A stretch of 64,000 nt of DNA, taken from assembly GCA_012931725.1 (NCBI GenBank), contig CM022946.1, positions 56,132,164-56,196,163 of the forward strand, written 5' to 3'. A program made the position numbers and the translations under genes. Under the pieces are notes generated by a model. The model was not told the DNA's origin, did not search any database, and saw only the letters and a list, made by a program, of their open reading frames with translations. Positions 31,655 to 42,502 of this stretch are shown piece by piece; position 1 is the first letter of the stretch, and every line of letters begins with the position of its first letter. Source of the DNA: Litsea cubeba (Eukaryota; Streptophyta; Magnoliopsida; Laurales; Lauraceae).

Positions 31655-32150
31655 TTTGGTTTGCTGACGTTTATATAAATGTCGGTAAAAATTATTTTAT
31701 TTTTTTAATATTTACCGACTTTTAATATAAAACGTCGGTAAAACTTTTTCCAACTCTAATTTTTGTCGGTAAAAATAAAATTCGCCGGTAAAAGTCTCTA
31801 TTTTTAATTTTTCTAAAAATAAAATTAAACTTTACTGACTTTTACAGAAAAACATCACTAAAAGTTTATTTTACTGACTTCATAAAATTCGTTGATAATA
31901 GAATTCGTCAATAATAGTCTTTGATATTTATTTTCCTTAAATATGATGTTAATAATAAAAAAAAGGGGTTTCGGTGGCGGGAGAGGGAAGAAATTTTGGT
32001 AAATTTACCGACGATTATTTTCGTCGCAAAAAATAGATTTTTCGTCAATAAAAATTATTTTAATTTTTTTAATTGAAAACAAGTAAAAAAGATTACCAAT
32101 CTTTACTGATATTTTATATTAAACATCGGTGATAAATTTTCCGATGCTAA
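31655..32150. repeat. degenerate CACTA-type subterminal repeats
   Basis: Repeated TTTACCGAC / GTCGGTAAAA motifs with intervening GGGAGAGGGAAATTTTGGT duplicated at about 31640 and 31980. Related to the repeats of CACTA-1 but more decayed. They may be an internal subterminal block or the end of another element. Confidence 0.55.
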
Positions 32151-32592
32151 TTTTCGTCTCCTTCCCCATTCTTTTCTTTCCCTTCTCTTTCTCCTACTCT
32201 TTTACTCTCCCTCCCAACCACCCACTGCACTGCCATCACCACCCGACTTGCATAGCCATTGCACTCACCTTGCACCACCTTCGGAGATAGAATTATAATG
32301 GTAAAATTTAAGTTCGTCATATGACTTCAACTTTGGAGATAGAATTATAATGGTAGAATTTAAGTTCATCATACGACTTCAAATTCGATGTTTATTTAAA
32401 ATAAAAGAAGTAGGGCAAGTGTACAAGCTTGACAGTCACGTGTGGACCAAAAGTCTGTCCTATGACCAAATTCAGATTGAATTGTTTGAGAGTCAGTTTC
32501 TTTCCTTTCATATATTTCATTTAGAATTTAAAAACAGATGACATGGGAGGTACACCTAAAAACTGAGGAGATGATACATCTTCTGGAGTTAC
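32151..32592. other. CACTA-1 interior, unassigned
   Basis: Contains a CT-rich stretch (32156-32215) and a 48-bp near-duplication (GGAGATAGAATTATAATGGTA at 32283 and 32335). No gene recognised. Confidence 0.4.
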
Positions 32593-32742
32593 CTGCTTAT
32601 ATTTCTTGCAGATTCGCTTGGTTACTATGTTCTTGGATTCATCATTAATCGACATGGCATTGCACATCTCAGCCCGGTACTCATCATAATGAGGCTCCCA
32701 TATCTTCAAACAAGCGGTTGAAACTATTGGGCCAAAATTCAT
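32593..32742 (-). pseudogene. captured exon fragment, product uncertain
   Basis: Minus-strand reading gives ACLKIWEPHYDEYRAEMCNA, then DESKNIV and KRICKKYKQ, ending at AAGCAG/GTAACT, a strong donor; a TAG acceptor may precede it near 32722. The charged helical text and the 'KKYKQ' ending at a splice site remind me of RNA-dependent RNA polymerases of the plant RDR3/4/5 group. That is recollection only and weak. It appears as an isolated exon in transposon DNA, so capture is the likely origin. Confidence 0.4.
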
Positions 32743-32899
32743 ATTCCAACAACTACTAGCACCGGTTTTTTCTTTTTCTTTCTAAGAGAAGAATGCCATA
32801 AACCTAGATCTAGATCTCAATCACATTCACACCACATCCTTCAAGGCCTCACTCTGTCATCCATGTCAGCAATAGTTTTACCGAAGTAAAATAAAAATC

Positions 32900-33265
32900 A
32901 AAAAGGATTTTCTAACACTTAGGATTGAAAAAAGGCCCGCCGGGGGTCCGGAACAGGAAACGGCCACCGAAAGATTTGAAAACCGGCGCGAGCACTTCGC
33001 TCGAGGATAAAGTAACTTGACGGAACTAACGGTTCGCAAATAAGACTCCCTGTTAGAGAATTAGAAGCAAAACATAGGATTTTCGAACACTTAGGTTCGA
33101 AAACGTCCTGCAGGGCGTACGGAACGGGAAAAGGCTCCGAGAAAATTGGAAACAGACACGAGCACCTCGCTCGAGGCAAAATTAACTTGCAGGAACTGAC
33201 GGCTCGTAAATCGGACTCCCAGATAACGAATTAAACCTTAAAACATTGGATTTTTAACACTTAGG
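32900..33265. repeat. two inverted monomers of the 170-bp array
   Basis: Reverse complement of the 6890-9440 unit (AACACTTAGG, GGCCCGCCGGGGGTCCGG, CGCGAGCACTTCGCTCGAGG, GGTTCGCAAATAAGACTCCC). Opposite orientation at the opposite side of CACTA-1 supports one element with inverted internal arrays. Confidence 0.8.
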
Positions 33266-33890
33266 TTCAGTTTGGCATCTCTACTTTTCTCTTCTACTTT
33301 TTTATTTTTTTTTAATTTATGGGACCCGAAATCATGATCCGGACCATTAGATAATTGTAGAAGGTCAAACATGGCCACATATTAAAATTCTAGCCGTTGA
33401 TCTAACTTGGTCTCGAGATATTTGCAGAAAAACATGAGCACTTCGATCTAATATTCTAGACATTGTGCGCCTTTTTAAAATAGGATATGTGTGGTAGAGT
33501 TGTGGCAGTAGTCAAAAGGTCATTTATAGTTATAGGTCCCAACCCCAAACGTTGATTCAATATGGACCATGAAATATATTTGAGATAAATATCAATCGTT
33601 GGATTAATGCACGGTTACTACAGTGCATTCATGAGTTAAGACATGCAGTCCGTTTTTTCCACATTTCCGAACAATCTGGATAACTAGTGCAAGATATGGA
33701 CCATAGACCCTCTTTATATGGCAAGTAACGTCTACTGGATCAAATTCCAACGATTGATCATTCATGTATTGTGAGATATTGACAAAAAGGACCAAAGGGT
33801 TAATGGTTCAATTTTAATTTTTGTTGGCCACTTTTCCCGATCTAAACCTAAAATCCTCTTTAGGAGGTCAACAATGATTATGTGGTCAAA
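33266..33890. other. CACTA-1 interior, unassigned
   Basis: Begins with GTTCAGTTTGGCATCTCTAC, which looks like a transposon end of hAT or MITE type, but I found no matching end. No gene recognised. Confidence 0.35.
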
Positions 33891-33894
33891 TCTC

Positions 33895-34656
33895 ATCGCT
33901 TGATTCATCATGGATATAATTATTTTATTTTCGTCGGTAAAATGAATATAAAAAATAATAATAATAAACAGATTTACCGACGTTTTATTTTCCTGCTAAA
34001 ATTAAAAAACATATTTACCGACGTTTTTATTTTCGTCGGTAAAATGAATATAAAAATAAATAAAAATTAATAAACATATTTACCGACGTTTAATTTCGTC
34101 GGTAAAAGTAAAAAATAAAAATTTAAAAAGATATTTACCGACGTGTTTACTTTCATCGGTAACATGAATATAAAAATAAATGAAAATTAATGAACATATT
34201 TACCGACGTTTAATTTCATCGGTACAGGTAAAAAATAACAATTCAAAAAGATATTTACCGACGTTTTAATTTTCGTCAGTAAAGTTAATATAAAAATAAA
34301 TAAAAATTAATAAACATATTTACCAACAGTTTAATTTCGTCAGTAAAATTAAAAAAATAATTAAAAAATATCTTTACCGACGTTTGTATTTTCGTCGGTA
34401 AAATTAATATAAAAATAAATAAATATTCATAAACAAATTTACCGACGCCTAATTTCGTCTGTAAAATTAAAAAAGAAAATTAAAAGCATATTTACCGACA
34501 TTTTATTTCGTCGGTAAAATTTAAAAAATAATTTTTTTTTAAATTTAAGAATTGCCTTTGTTGACGTTTTATTAAAAAACGCCGGTAAAGGGTGTCACGA
34601 AACGTCGGTAAAAGTTTGCACTTTGCCGACGTTGTTGAAAAACGTCGGTAAATTAA
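33895..34656. repeat. CACTA-1 right subterminal repeats
   Basis: About twelve units pairing TTTACCGACGTTT with TTTCGTCGGTAAAA, ending in the target TAA (34654-34656) of the Harbinger element. The last part of the terminus continues at 39457-39559. Confidence 0.8.
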
Positions 34657-35188
34657 GAGGTCGTTTGTCTTTTACGCGTGGGATATGTAAATATAATTTA
34701 CACATGTAAATGATGAATATTCAAATTTTAAGTATGTAAGGTTTACACATGCGATTATTTTGACAACGTTTGTCTAATAACATGATTTTCACACCATTTA
34801 CACATGTGATTCATTTTACCATGTTTGTTTCAATGACATGTGTAAATTTATTAGATGATCTTGTACACGATAGTTATTGATCATTAATATGAACGAGAGA
34901 CAAAAAGGCTCATTTTATATCATAGTTTTTATCTGCATTTTAGATCCTTCAAAAGGAACATGTCTTTCAACATGAAATATACTTTTCAAAAATATAAATT
35001 TCTATGAATGAACAACTTCACAAAATGCATTTCACCATGTTTGGTACTCTACTTTACAAAATAAATATTTCAAAATAGAAGAACCCCATCTTCACAAAAT
35101 ATATATTTCGGATTTCATTTCAAAAAATGATAGTATGTTCACTCATGAAAAAGAAGATTCATTGCATCTAGTACTCATTTAACTGAAT

Positions 35189-36627
35189 TCATTGCATCAT
35201 TTGCGCTGCACTTGCTCTTCTATTTGCTGATGCATTCCACATATCCGACGCTATTGTGTCTCTGAGGCGATAAGCATATTGGCTGCCAGACTCATCCTCA
35301 ACTACATCATCTTCATTGTCTTCTTGATCAATATTTATCACTTCATGACGATGATGTTGGCACAATTCATCATTGTTGGGATTTCGCATCATGATGAAAT
35401 TGTGTATTATAGCACAAGCATTTACAATTTTTGCTTGTGTTTTGACAGGATAATTCCGTGGTATATGAGTCAAGATAGGAAATCGTTCCTTCCACAGGCC
35501 AAATGTTCTTTCCACAACATTTCGAAGTTTTGAATGGCGAAGGTTAAAAAGCTCAGTAGACGTCCTAGGAGCCAATGATTGAGGTCCATAATCCTTTAAG
35601 TGATACCGAGTTCCATGATATGGTCCAATAAAACCTCGCTTATGAGCATAACCAGCATCAACAAGAAAGTACTTTCCTATTAAGAATTAAAATGACAAGT
35701 TTAGTATATATATTATTTAAATATATATAATTAAAACATAAATACAATTTACCTTCTGGAACTTGCATATTATATATTCCTCTGTTTTGTAGAACATCAG
35801 AAAGGACTTTTTGATCATTGGCTGAGCCTTCAAAACCAGCATATACAAACTGAAAGAGCATGTCAAAACCTACAGCTGCCATCACATTTTGGGCAATGAA
35901 TCCCTTTCTACAACGATAACGTTGATGATCCTTAACTGGTGCCCATGCTGGAACATAGGTGCCGTCAATAACACCAATACAATCCTGCGCAATCGTTAAC
36001 AATTTAAACAATTTATCATAAAGGATGGGTAGAATATTAAGAAAAAAGTTGATGACCTGATTACTTAATTACCTTGAAAAATGGGTAGAATATTCGATTT
36101 GAAGTAATATGTGCCGGTGTTCGCGTTTCAGGTTCAGGAACTTTAACATAATCGGGACATATATATAAAAGCGCTTCCAAAACAGCATTAAAGTACTTGC
36201 TAATTGTTTGGCCGGAATGTTGAAACTGAATTTGCATGACCCGATTACGCTCACTATGACCTACCGTATTTAGGAAGATCGCAACTTGTTCTTCTACAGT
36301 GACATTTTTAGTTGCACGCAATAATCCTTCTCTTTTCAGTAAATCACATAACTCCAAGAACACATCAGTTCTCATACGAAGTAAATCATATGTTAAACGC
36401 TCATGACCATGAATGAGGTACTGTGTGAAGTCATGGCCAGTTAAAGATGAATTATGAACTCTCCTCCTTTTGACCCTCTTGTGTTTATAATGATGCTCTA
36501 CGAGCATAAGGATGACCGTTGATAGTGCTACCAACCACCAAAAAACGATCTTCTTCTTTATGTCCATTACTTTATACTGCTTCATAATGAATCCACACAT
36601 AAAAAAGTGAGTAACTATTTTAGCCAA
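35189..36627 (-). CDS. PIF/Harbinger transposase (DDE_Tnp_4 type), three exons, 424 aa
   Basis: Predicted exons, read on the minus strand: 36627-36073, 35984-35753, 35676-35189. Introns are 88 and 76 bp with GT/AG borders (TTCAAG/GTAATT, GCGCAG/GATTG, CCAGAAG/GTAAAT, TTAATAG/GAAAG). The spliced frame is 425 codons without a stop. Catalytic residues: Asp192 in GVIDGT, Asp269 in FLVDAGY, Glu318 in NVVERTFG, with 48 residues between the last two, as in the family. The N-terminal third (HERLTYDLLRM, then VEEQVAIFL) is the helical region usual before the catalytic domain; the C-terminus is acidic. Several in-frame ATGs lie within the first 25 codons, so the true start may be downstream of 36627. 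The enzyme would cut and join the element ends in the nucleus, normally with a Myb-like partner. Confidence 0.85.
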
Positions 36628-36882
36628 TTCCTAGAAACATTATTGTCACATTATAAATCAACATTGTTCATCTAAAAGAATAGCATACACAACAATTGGA
36701 TAAGAAATAAAAGTCAAATAATACAAACATAACAATAAAATATAAAAGAGTGCCAAATTTTAATAAAATTGAATAGAGAAGTCACACTTGGTCCAACATA
36801 ACACTACAATATTGAATACCGTCCAAAATGCAATAAAACTACTATAGTCCAAAAACATCACACTTGGTCCAACATAACACAA

Positions 36883-37116
36883 CTAGATATCATCACTTAA
36901 TTCCTCCAAAACCCAATCACGTCGATCTTCCTTAGTACGAAATGCAAGGAATTGACTCGACGCTTGTGGATCCCTTAGCATCCTAAGCGCCTTTCCACGT
37001 AGAGACTTTTCTAATTCTAGCTCCTGAACAGCAGCGACAACATCTGTTTGACTTGGCCCTGATTGGTTCAACTTTTCAGCAACATAGACAAGTGTGGCAA
37101 TGATTAGTGCATCCAT
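36883..37116 (-). pseudogene. C-terminal part of the Harbinger Myb/SANT-like partner protein
   Basis: A short reading (AAVQELELEKSLRGKALRML, then ASSQFLAFRTKEDRRDWVL, ending EELSDDI) resembles the C-terminal tail of Myb/SANT-like proteins of PIF/Harbinger elements, which help the transposase enter the nucleus and bind DNA. The tryptophan-rich Myb region expected upstream (above 37116 on this strand) is not seen, so the gene seems truncated, or its first exon lies in a frame I could not connect. Confidence 0.4.
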
Positions 37117-39420
37117 TAACCATGGGCAACCACTTACACATGCTCATTGGTATGTACATACCCATCCAAGCCTTTCATTAGGTGGCCCAACTTAAGAAAG
37201 CAACTGGGTCTACACTTGTTTACGTTTGAAATCATCACTCCAATTATGAAAGAAGTGGAGTGTTGAAGCTCAATTGCCAATGGACACAAAGTAATTAGTT
37301 CATATCATATTAAAATATATCTTAAGACATGCTCATGGACACAAACACCCCTCCTATTGTGAAATTAAAAAACAACCACCACTACAAGTATAACATGATG
37401 AATCTTATATGAAAAAACAACATATGGACATCAACCAGAATGAGCTTATGGAACATTCATTCAAATCAAAAGCACAAGCATGTCCACCATTATCATTGAG
37501 GAGGCTAAAAGTTAGTATGAATGTGTAGAGATTCGACGAGTAAAGTTCTTCATATTCACAAACTTATTTGTTGCAGATCTATATATATATAATGAGAGTA
37601 ATAACCTCCATGATATAAACCCATTTCCACTGAGTTGATGGGGAGGTCATAGGTTTTAAACAGCCATGAAAGTTCACACCAGATGCAAATTTGACACTTA
37701 ATGGGCCAAGCATTGAGTTGAGACCATCCAACTGATAAATAGAAAATTACCTAGTAAAGGGTTGCCAGTTACATCATCACTAAAATGGGCTGTGCATTTA
37801 AGATTGCACTAAACTATAAGCTACCATCGGCCCAGAAAATTTGTCCAGAAGCAGGTTGGAAGATGGGTGTATAAAGGAAATCCAAAAAAATGGTCATAAT
37901 CTTTCCATCTATTTTCCTTCCAACCATATGAAGGATAGATGTTGTCAAGTTATTAGTGGCTCTGATTCAGCCACCAGCTTCCATTTAAGTGGCAGACTCA
38001 AAGGCAACTCTAATATGGCTAAACTATAAGTGGAGTTGCAGGAAGTTACGATGGATTGGTACTATGGAAATGACAAATCTAATATGATTAACATCTCAGA
38101 TGGGAAAAGCAGGAAATTACTTATGCAGGAATACACTACAGAAAAAAAGTTTAGGCAAACTTGAATATATTAAATGCTCCAACTTTCTTATTTTATCTTA
38201 ATGTTGCTTTGCTGTGCTTGGTTTCTATGCTATTTTCCTTTTTTTTCCGTACTTGTTACTGTGGTGAGTAATTAAACTTTCAGCCAGCTCACATCCAGTT
38301 CTTCTAAATATAACTACTCTTTAATTTCTTCTAACAGGAATTTCATCAAACACTTAGCATGCATTCCTCAATTTGTGATGGGTAGTGAACATTACAACAA
38401 ACTGAATTCAGCAAAACAGTGCACCTTAAAAAGAACACACGACAGGAATTCATTAACATGGTCATCTACAGAGTTCTTTTACTTCCGAACCCGCAAACCT
38501 AATTTTTTCTTATCAGCCATAAAATTCATGACCGGAGTCACAGGACTCCCCTTTCTAATATGAAATATATAAAACAACCTGATGCCCACTCCCCCAAATA
38601 CGGATGCTTAGAATTATATCATGCCCAAAGCTATTACTTAAACTAAAAGAACATCATTAAACAACAGAAGACCAACGAATCATGGTATTCTAAAATAAAA
38701 CCATGATTAAATTAGATATAATCAATCAACTTCCAAAAATCACCATTCCAAACAACCCACCCACACCAGATCTCAAATCTTTATGAAGTCAAGAACCCAT
38801 TTGTGCTCAAGATCATGATGCCCTGTCAAAAATACTGGTAAAGAAACAGCATTTGTGCTCAAGAGCATGATGATTCTCTTGCTAGAAGAAATGCTTATAA
38901 ACCCATCTGTTTGTTAGTAGACAGTTGTATTACCTTCACACAAAGAAGACAAGAAGCTTGGGCGACCACGCAGGGAGAGAGATGCAGCCACACAGGGGAG
39001 AGAGACGCAGGGAGGAGACCACGCAGGGAGAGAGATGCAGCCACGTAGGGAGAGAGACGCAGGGAGGAGAGAAAGATGTTGTAATGGTTTTTGATGCAGG
39101 ATGAGAAAGGCATAGGGAGAGGGACGAACTATCGGTTTTATGAGATTTTTGGACTCTTGAACTTCTCTTGTTTTTTTTTCATGCGTTTGGGGGGTGTCGA
39201 AACCAAATCTTGTTTGACGGAAACACCGTCCGCTTCCAACGGGTGTTCTTTCAAATCTCACCCATTGTGGTATTCTTTATTTTCCCATCTCAATAGGTGT
39301 TCAAATTTTGGTGTGAAAATGAGTCAATTTTCACACCATTTACACATCTCATTTACACACAGGATGTGTAAATAATTGTACACAAACATAACTGATGCGT
39401 AAGTGTTACACATATTCTCG
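37117..39420. other. Harbinger interior without a recognised gene
   Basis: AT-rich. Contains a tandem stretch at 38960-39075 with AGGGAGAGAGATGCAGCCAC-like units. No Myb coding region was found here. Confidence 0.45.
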
Positions 39421-39456
39421 ATTTACATATGTAAATGTGCGTAGACAAACGACCCG

Positions 39457-39559
39457 TAAAGGTATACCATTTACCGACGAAAGTGAAAACGTTAGCAAAA
39501 GTATACCCTTTACCGACGAATTATAAAAAACGTGGCTAAAAGTGCAACTTGTTGTAGTG
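39457..39559. repeat. CACTA-1 right terminus
   Basis: Three subterminal units (TTTACCGACGAA, ACGTTAGCAAAAG, ACGTGGCTAAAAG), then CTTGTTGTAGTG, with ATA just outside. Confidence 0.7.
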
Positions 39560-39562
39560 ATA

Positions 39563-40490
39563 TTCTTTTTTTCGTGCCCGGGTTAGCACAGGTCAACTCT
39601 AGCAGACCATTTACCTTATATGGCTTAAGTTTTCCATAAGAAAGACCGGAGCCTTAAAAACTTGTCATGTGTGGAAACCGCATAACATTGAGGCTCGATA
39701 AAATTAGCCCAGCTTGAGAGTATGATCCAGTTAGGACAAGGTTTTTCTAGAATCTCTTTTTCTTTCTGTATATACCAAACTACGATTTATATAATTTGTA
39801 AATAGACCCTTTGGTTTGAGTATTTAATGATACGTCCCGGCATCTTTTATTTTATTATCCCTAAAATTAGTAGTCCTAATGAGAATGACAATTACCGTGA
39901 GGTTTGTGTTGATTTTTTATAAACATAAAATATCCTTACATAAAGAAAAATGACCATTATCCTTTACAAAACTACCATTATTTAATCCTAGGTCCCAACA
40001 GTTTCACTTTCATTAACTCACTTATGCACGTGATGCCAACTCGTGTATTTTAATGTTTTTGTCAATGTAATAGTTCTTGCATGGATTAGGTTAATTATAA
40101 TCAATTATAAGTACAAGTATTGATTGCAATTATGACCAATTTGGATTTAATGAAAGGCCCTTCCCGCGGTTTAATAAAAATTGATTTATGTAACATTTTC
40201 CTCTCCGGCCAAATGTATTATGGTAACCATCAATATTACAAGCTAAAGAGAAAAATAAGCCCAAGCGTTTTAAATTAGGGGCATTCGGCGACAGGTCCCT
40301 CAACATTACACTTTATGGTCTTAGATCCACAAAAAAAAAGTCATAAAGCCAAAGGTCCCTCTCACACTTATTCACACCTAAAATGTCTAATTTACCATTT
40401 CTTCAAATCATAACCAATCCCATGATTGGTGGGATATCCCATTAATAATGGCCAACTAACATTTAATTGCCCACGATTAATGGAATTTCC
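39563..40490. other. intergenic DNA, nothing recognised
   Basis: No ORF or element end that I can support between CACTA-1 and the AT-rich repeats. Confidence 0.5.
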
Positions 40491-40499
40491 AGATTTTCA

Positions 40500-41040
40500 A
40501 ATAAATTCTAAAGACACACAAATAAATTTCAAAAAATGCAAATAATTTTAAAATAACGAAAATAAATTTTAAAAAATACAATAATTTCAAAAAACACAAT
40601 AAATTTGAAAATACACAAATAAATTTCAAAAGACTCAAATAAATTTAAAAAGCGAATATAGATTTCAAAAAACTTAAATAAATTTGCTAAAAAAGTCAAA
40701 TAAATTTTGAAAAGATTCAGATAAATTTACCAAAAACATAAAGAAATATGACGGAAAACAGATAAATTTGAACAACACTCAAATAAAATTGACAAAAACT
40801 CGGACAAATTTGAACAAAATTGAGATAAAATTTTCAAAAACTCAGATAAATTTTGAAAAAAATCAGATAAATTTACCAAAAATACAAAGAAATATGATAG
40901 AAAACAGATAAATTTGAACAACACTTAGATAAATTTGACAATAAAATAAAAAAATATGATAGAAAACAGATAAATTTGAATAAAACTCAGATAAATTTGA
41001 CAACAATTCAGATAAATTTGAGAAAAAAACAGATAAATTT
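40500..41040. repeat. AT-rich degenerate short tandem repeats
   Basis: Many imperfect units of about 20-22 bp with the core CAGATAAATTTG. A segment beginning CAGATAAATTTACCAAAAA is duplicated about 146 bp apart (40719 and 40865). Minus-strand ORFs here are repeats of Leu/Phe/Ser and not genes. Confidence 0.75.
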
Positions 41041-42502
41041 CCTTCTCAGCCGAAAAAACAACCTGGCTTCTGAAACGAGTCAGGTCGAACCTGACCTGGA
41101 ACCAACCCGGAGCTGCTGCAGAACCCAAACCCACTTCTTCTTCTTCGTTCTACAACAAGAACCAGAAGACACTACTCCCAGTGGTATTCGTCCTCTCCGA
41201 TCAAGGCACGACATTAGCGGTGCCGACCCTCCGTCTCCGTCGGAGATCTGTGGTGGGCCATCTGATTTACAGAGGTTTTGGTTTCTACAGTGCTTGTGGA
41301 ATTGCAGAGATCAGACTCTAGTTAGCAACATTACAGAAGCCTCCAATCTCATATCAACAGCATTCTCAATCTGTAACTCCGACCTCGAAGTCTTCTCATC
41401 ATGCATGAAAGACATAACATACCCATCATCCTCTCCAAGTCAGAAACCCAAGTGGGTCCTTTCCATTTCACCAAAAAAGCCCCAAAATCTTTTCTTTTTT
41501 TTTTCCATTTCCAAAGTAAAAGGTGTAAACAGTAAATGGATGAATAGGTTCTGTTCCTTTTTTCCCTTTCTTCTTTTGTATTTTTAATCTTTTCCAAAGT
41601 GGAAAAAATCGAACAACAAGGTGTAAACAGTAAATGGATGAAAGAGAAGCACGTGGTGGATGTTTACCAGGCACAGAATGGGAAGTGTGTGCACGAAACC
41701 CGATGCAAATGAGAAGACAAGACAAGTGCTTTTGGAAAGAAGGAACACGTGAGTCTCCTTGCTTGGTTTTATTGACTTATGACGCACAAATCCCGAGGCA
41801 ACACAATTGCAACTTCATCTTCTTCTTCCCACTTGTTGCAGAAAACAAACGAAAGAGCCTGATGAAAGCCTTAGATCTATTCTGATATAAACCTAAGCTC
41901 ATTGTAGAAGAGGAGGGATAATATAAAATTTGAAATTTGAAATTTCAAAATTTTATGCCTAAAATGGTTGGAAGGACAATTTAGTCCTGAAAAATGAAAA
42001 CGTGTGTGCTTAGGGACCTATAGTTGCAAACAGTCTACCTGAGTGGACTAAAGGCCTTAAAGAGTTTTTCCTTGGACTGGAGGCTGGACACATTCACTTA
42101 TAGGGACCTTTCGCTAATTTTGCCTTCGCTAATTTTGCCTTTAAATTATGTATATAGCCAAGGTGATTGAAAAGCTACTAATTGTGGGGATATAGAAAGT
42201 ATTAAAATAAAAGGAAAGGCCACGTATCAATAAATATAGAAACCACAAGGTCCTATATGCAAATCTTAAAAAGCTATTCTTGGTACTCACGTTTGAATTG
42301 GGACTGTGTGACATGGTTGTCTTTATATTTACATCTGGCTGTCACTCTCATGTAAGTATCTCTTTCTAACGTGATAACTTCCTTCTCAAGTGTCCGAATT
42401 TCCACCCAGGTGGTCATTTGTTGATTGACAGATTTTATTTTTTATATCTTCTTAGCAACGGTCTCTTTTCATTCTCTGTGCATTCTGTTTCCTTTCAAGA
42501 AT
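41041..42502. other. upstream region of the host gene, one unassigned ORF
   Basis: An ORF over 40976-41587 (plus) starts inside the AT repeats and has a more protein-like middle (TEASNLISTAFSICNSDLEV), but I do not recognise it. GGTGTAAACAGTAAATGGAT occurs twice, near 41522 and 41621. From about 42300 the sequence would be promoter and 5' UTR of the gene at 42503. TTTATATTTA near 42324 is only a weak TATA candidate. Confidence 0.4.

Larger units (their letters stand above)
34657..39456 (-). mobile_element. PIF/Harbinger transposon (4,800 bp), possibly transposase-competent
   Basis: Left end GAGGTCGTTTGTC and inverted right end CGGGTCGTTTGTC (11 of 13 match), with TAA on both sides (34654-34656 and 39457-39459), the 3-bp TWA-type duplication of this superfamily. 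Just inside are further inverted blocks (ACACATGTAAATG / ATTTACATATGTAAATG). It encodes a spliced DD48E transposase and, upstream on the same strand, part of a second protein, which fits the two-gene plan of the family. It is inserted in the subterminal repeats of CACTA-1. Confidence 0.9.
5768..39559. mobile_element. CACTA-1: large non-autonomous CACTA (En/Spm) transposon carrying nested insertions
   Basis: The left end reads CACTACAAGAATCTG and the right end, read inward on the minus strand, CACTACAACAAGTTG (12 of 15 match). ATA flanks both ends (5765-5767 and 39560-39562), matching the 3-bp duplication of CACTA elements. Both ends carry subterminal repeats built on GGCGACG/CGTCGGYAAAA. Without CACTA-2 and the Harbinger element, the body is about 7.9 kb. 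No transposase-like ORF is present, so it would depend on enzymes from elsewhere. A 3-bp duplication can match by chance and there are extra subterminal-type repeats at 31655-32150, so two elements remain possible. Confidence 0.6.

Noticed and set aside
40976..41587. 203-codon ORF
   Set aside because: Starts in AT repeats and shows no family resemblance; kept only as an unassigned ORF in the intergenic entry.
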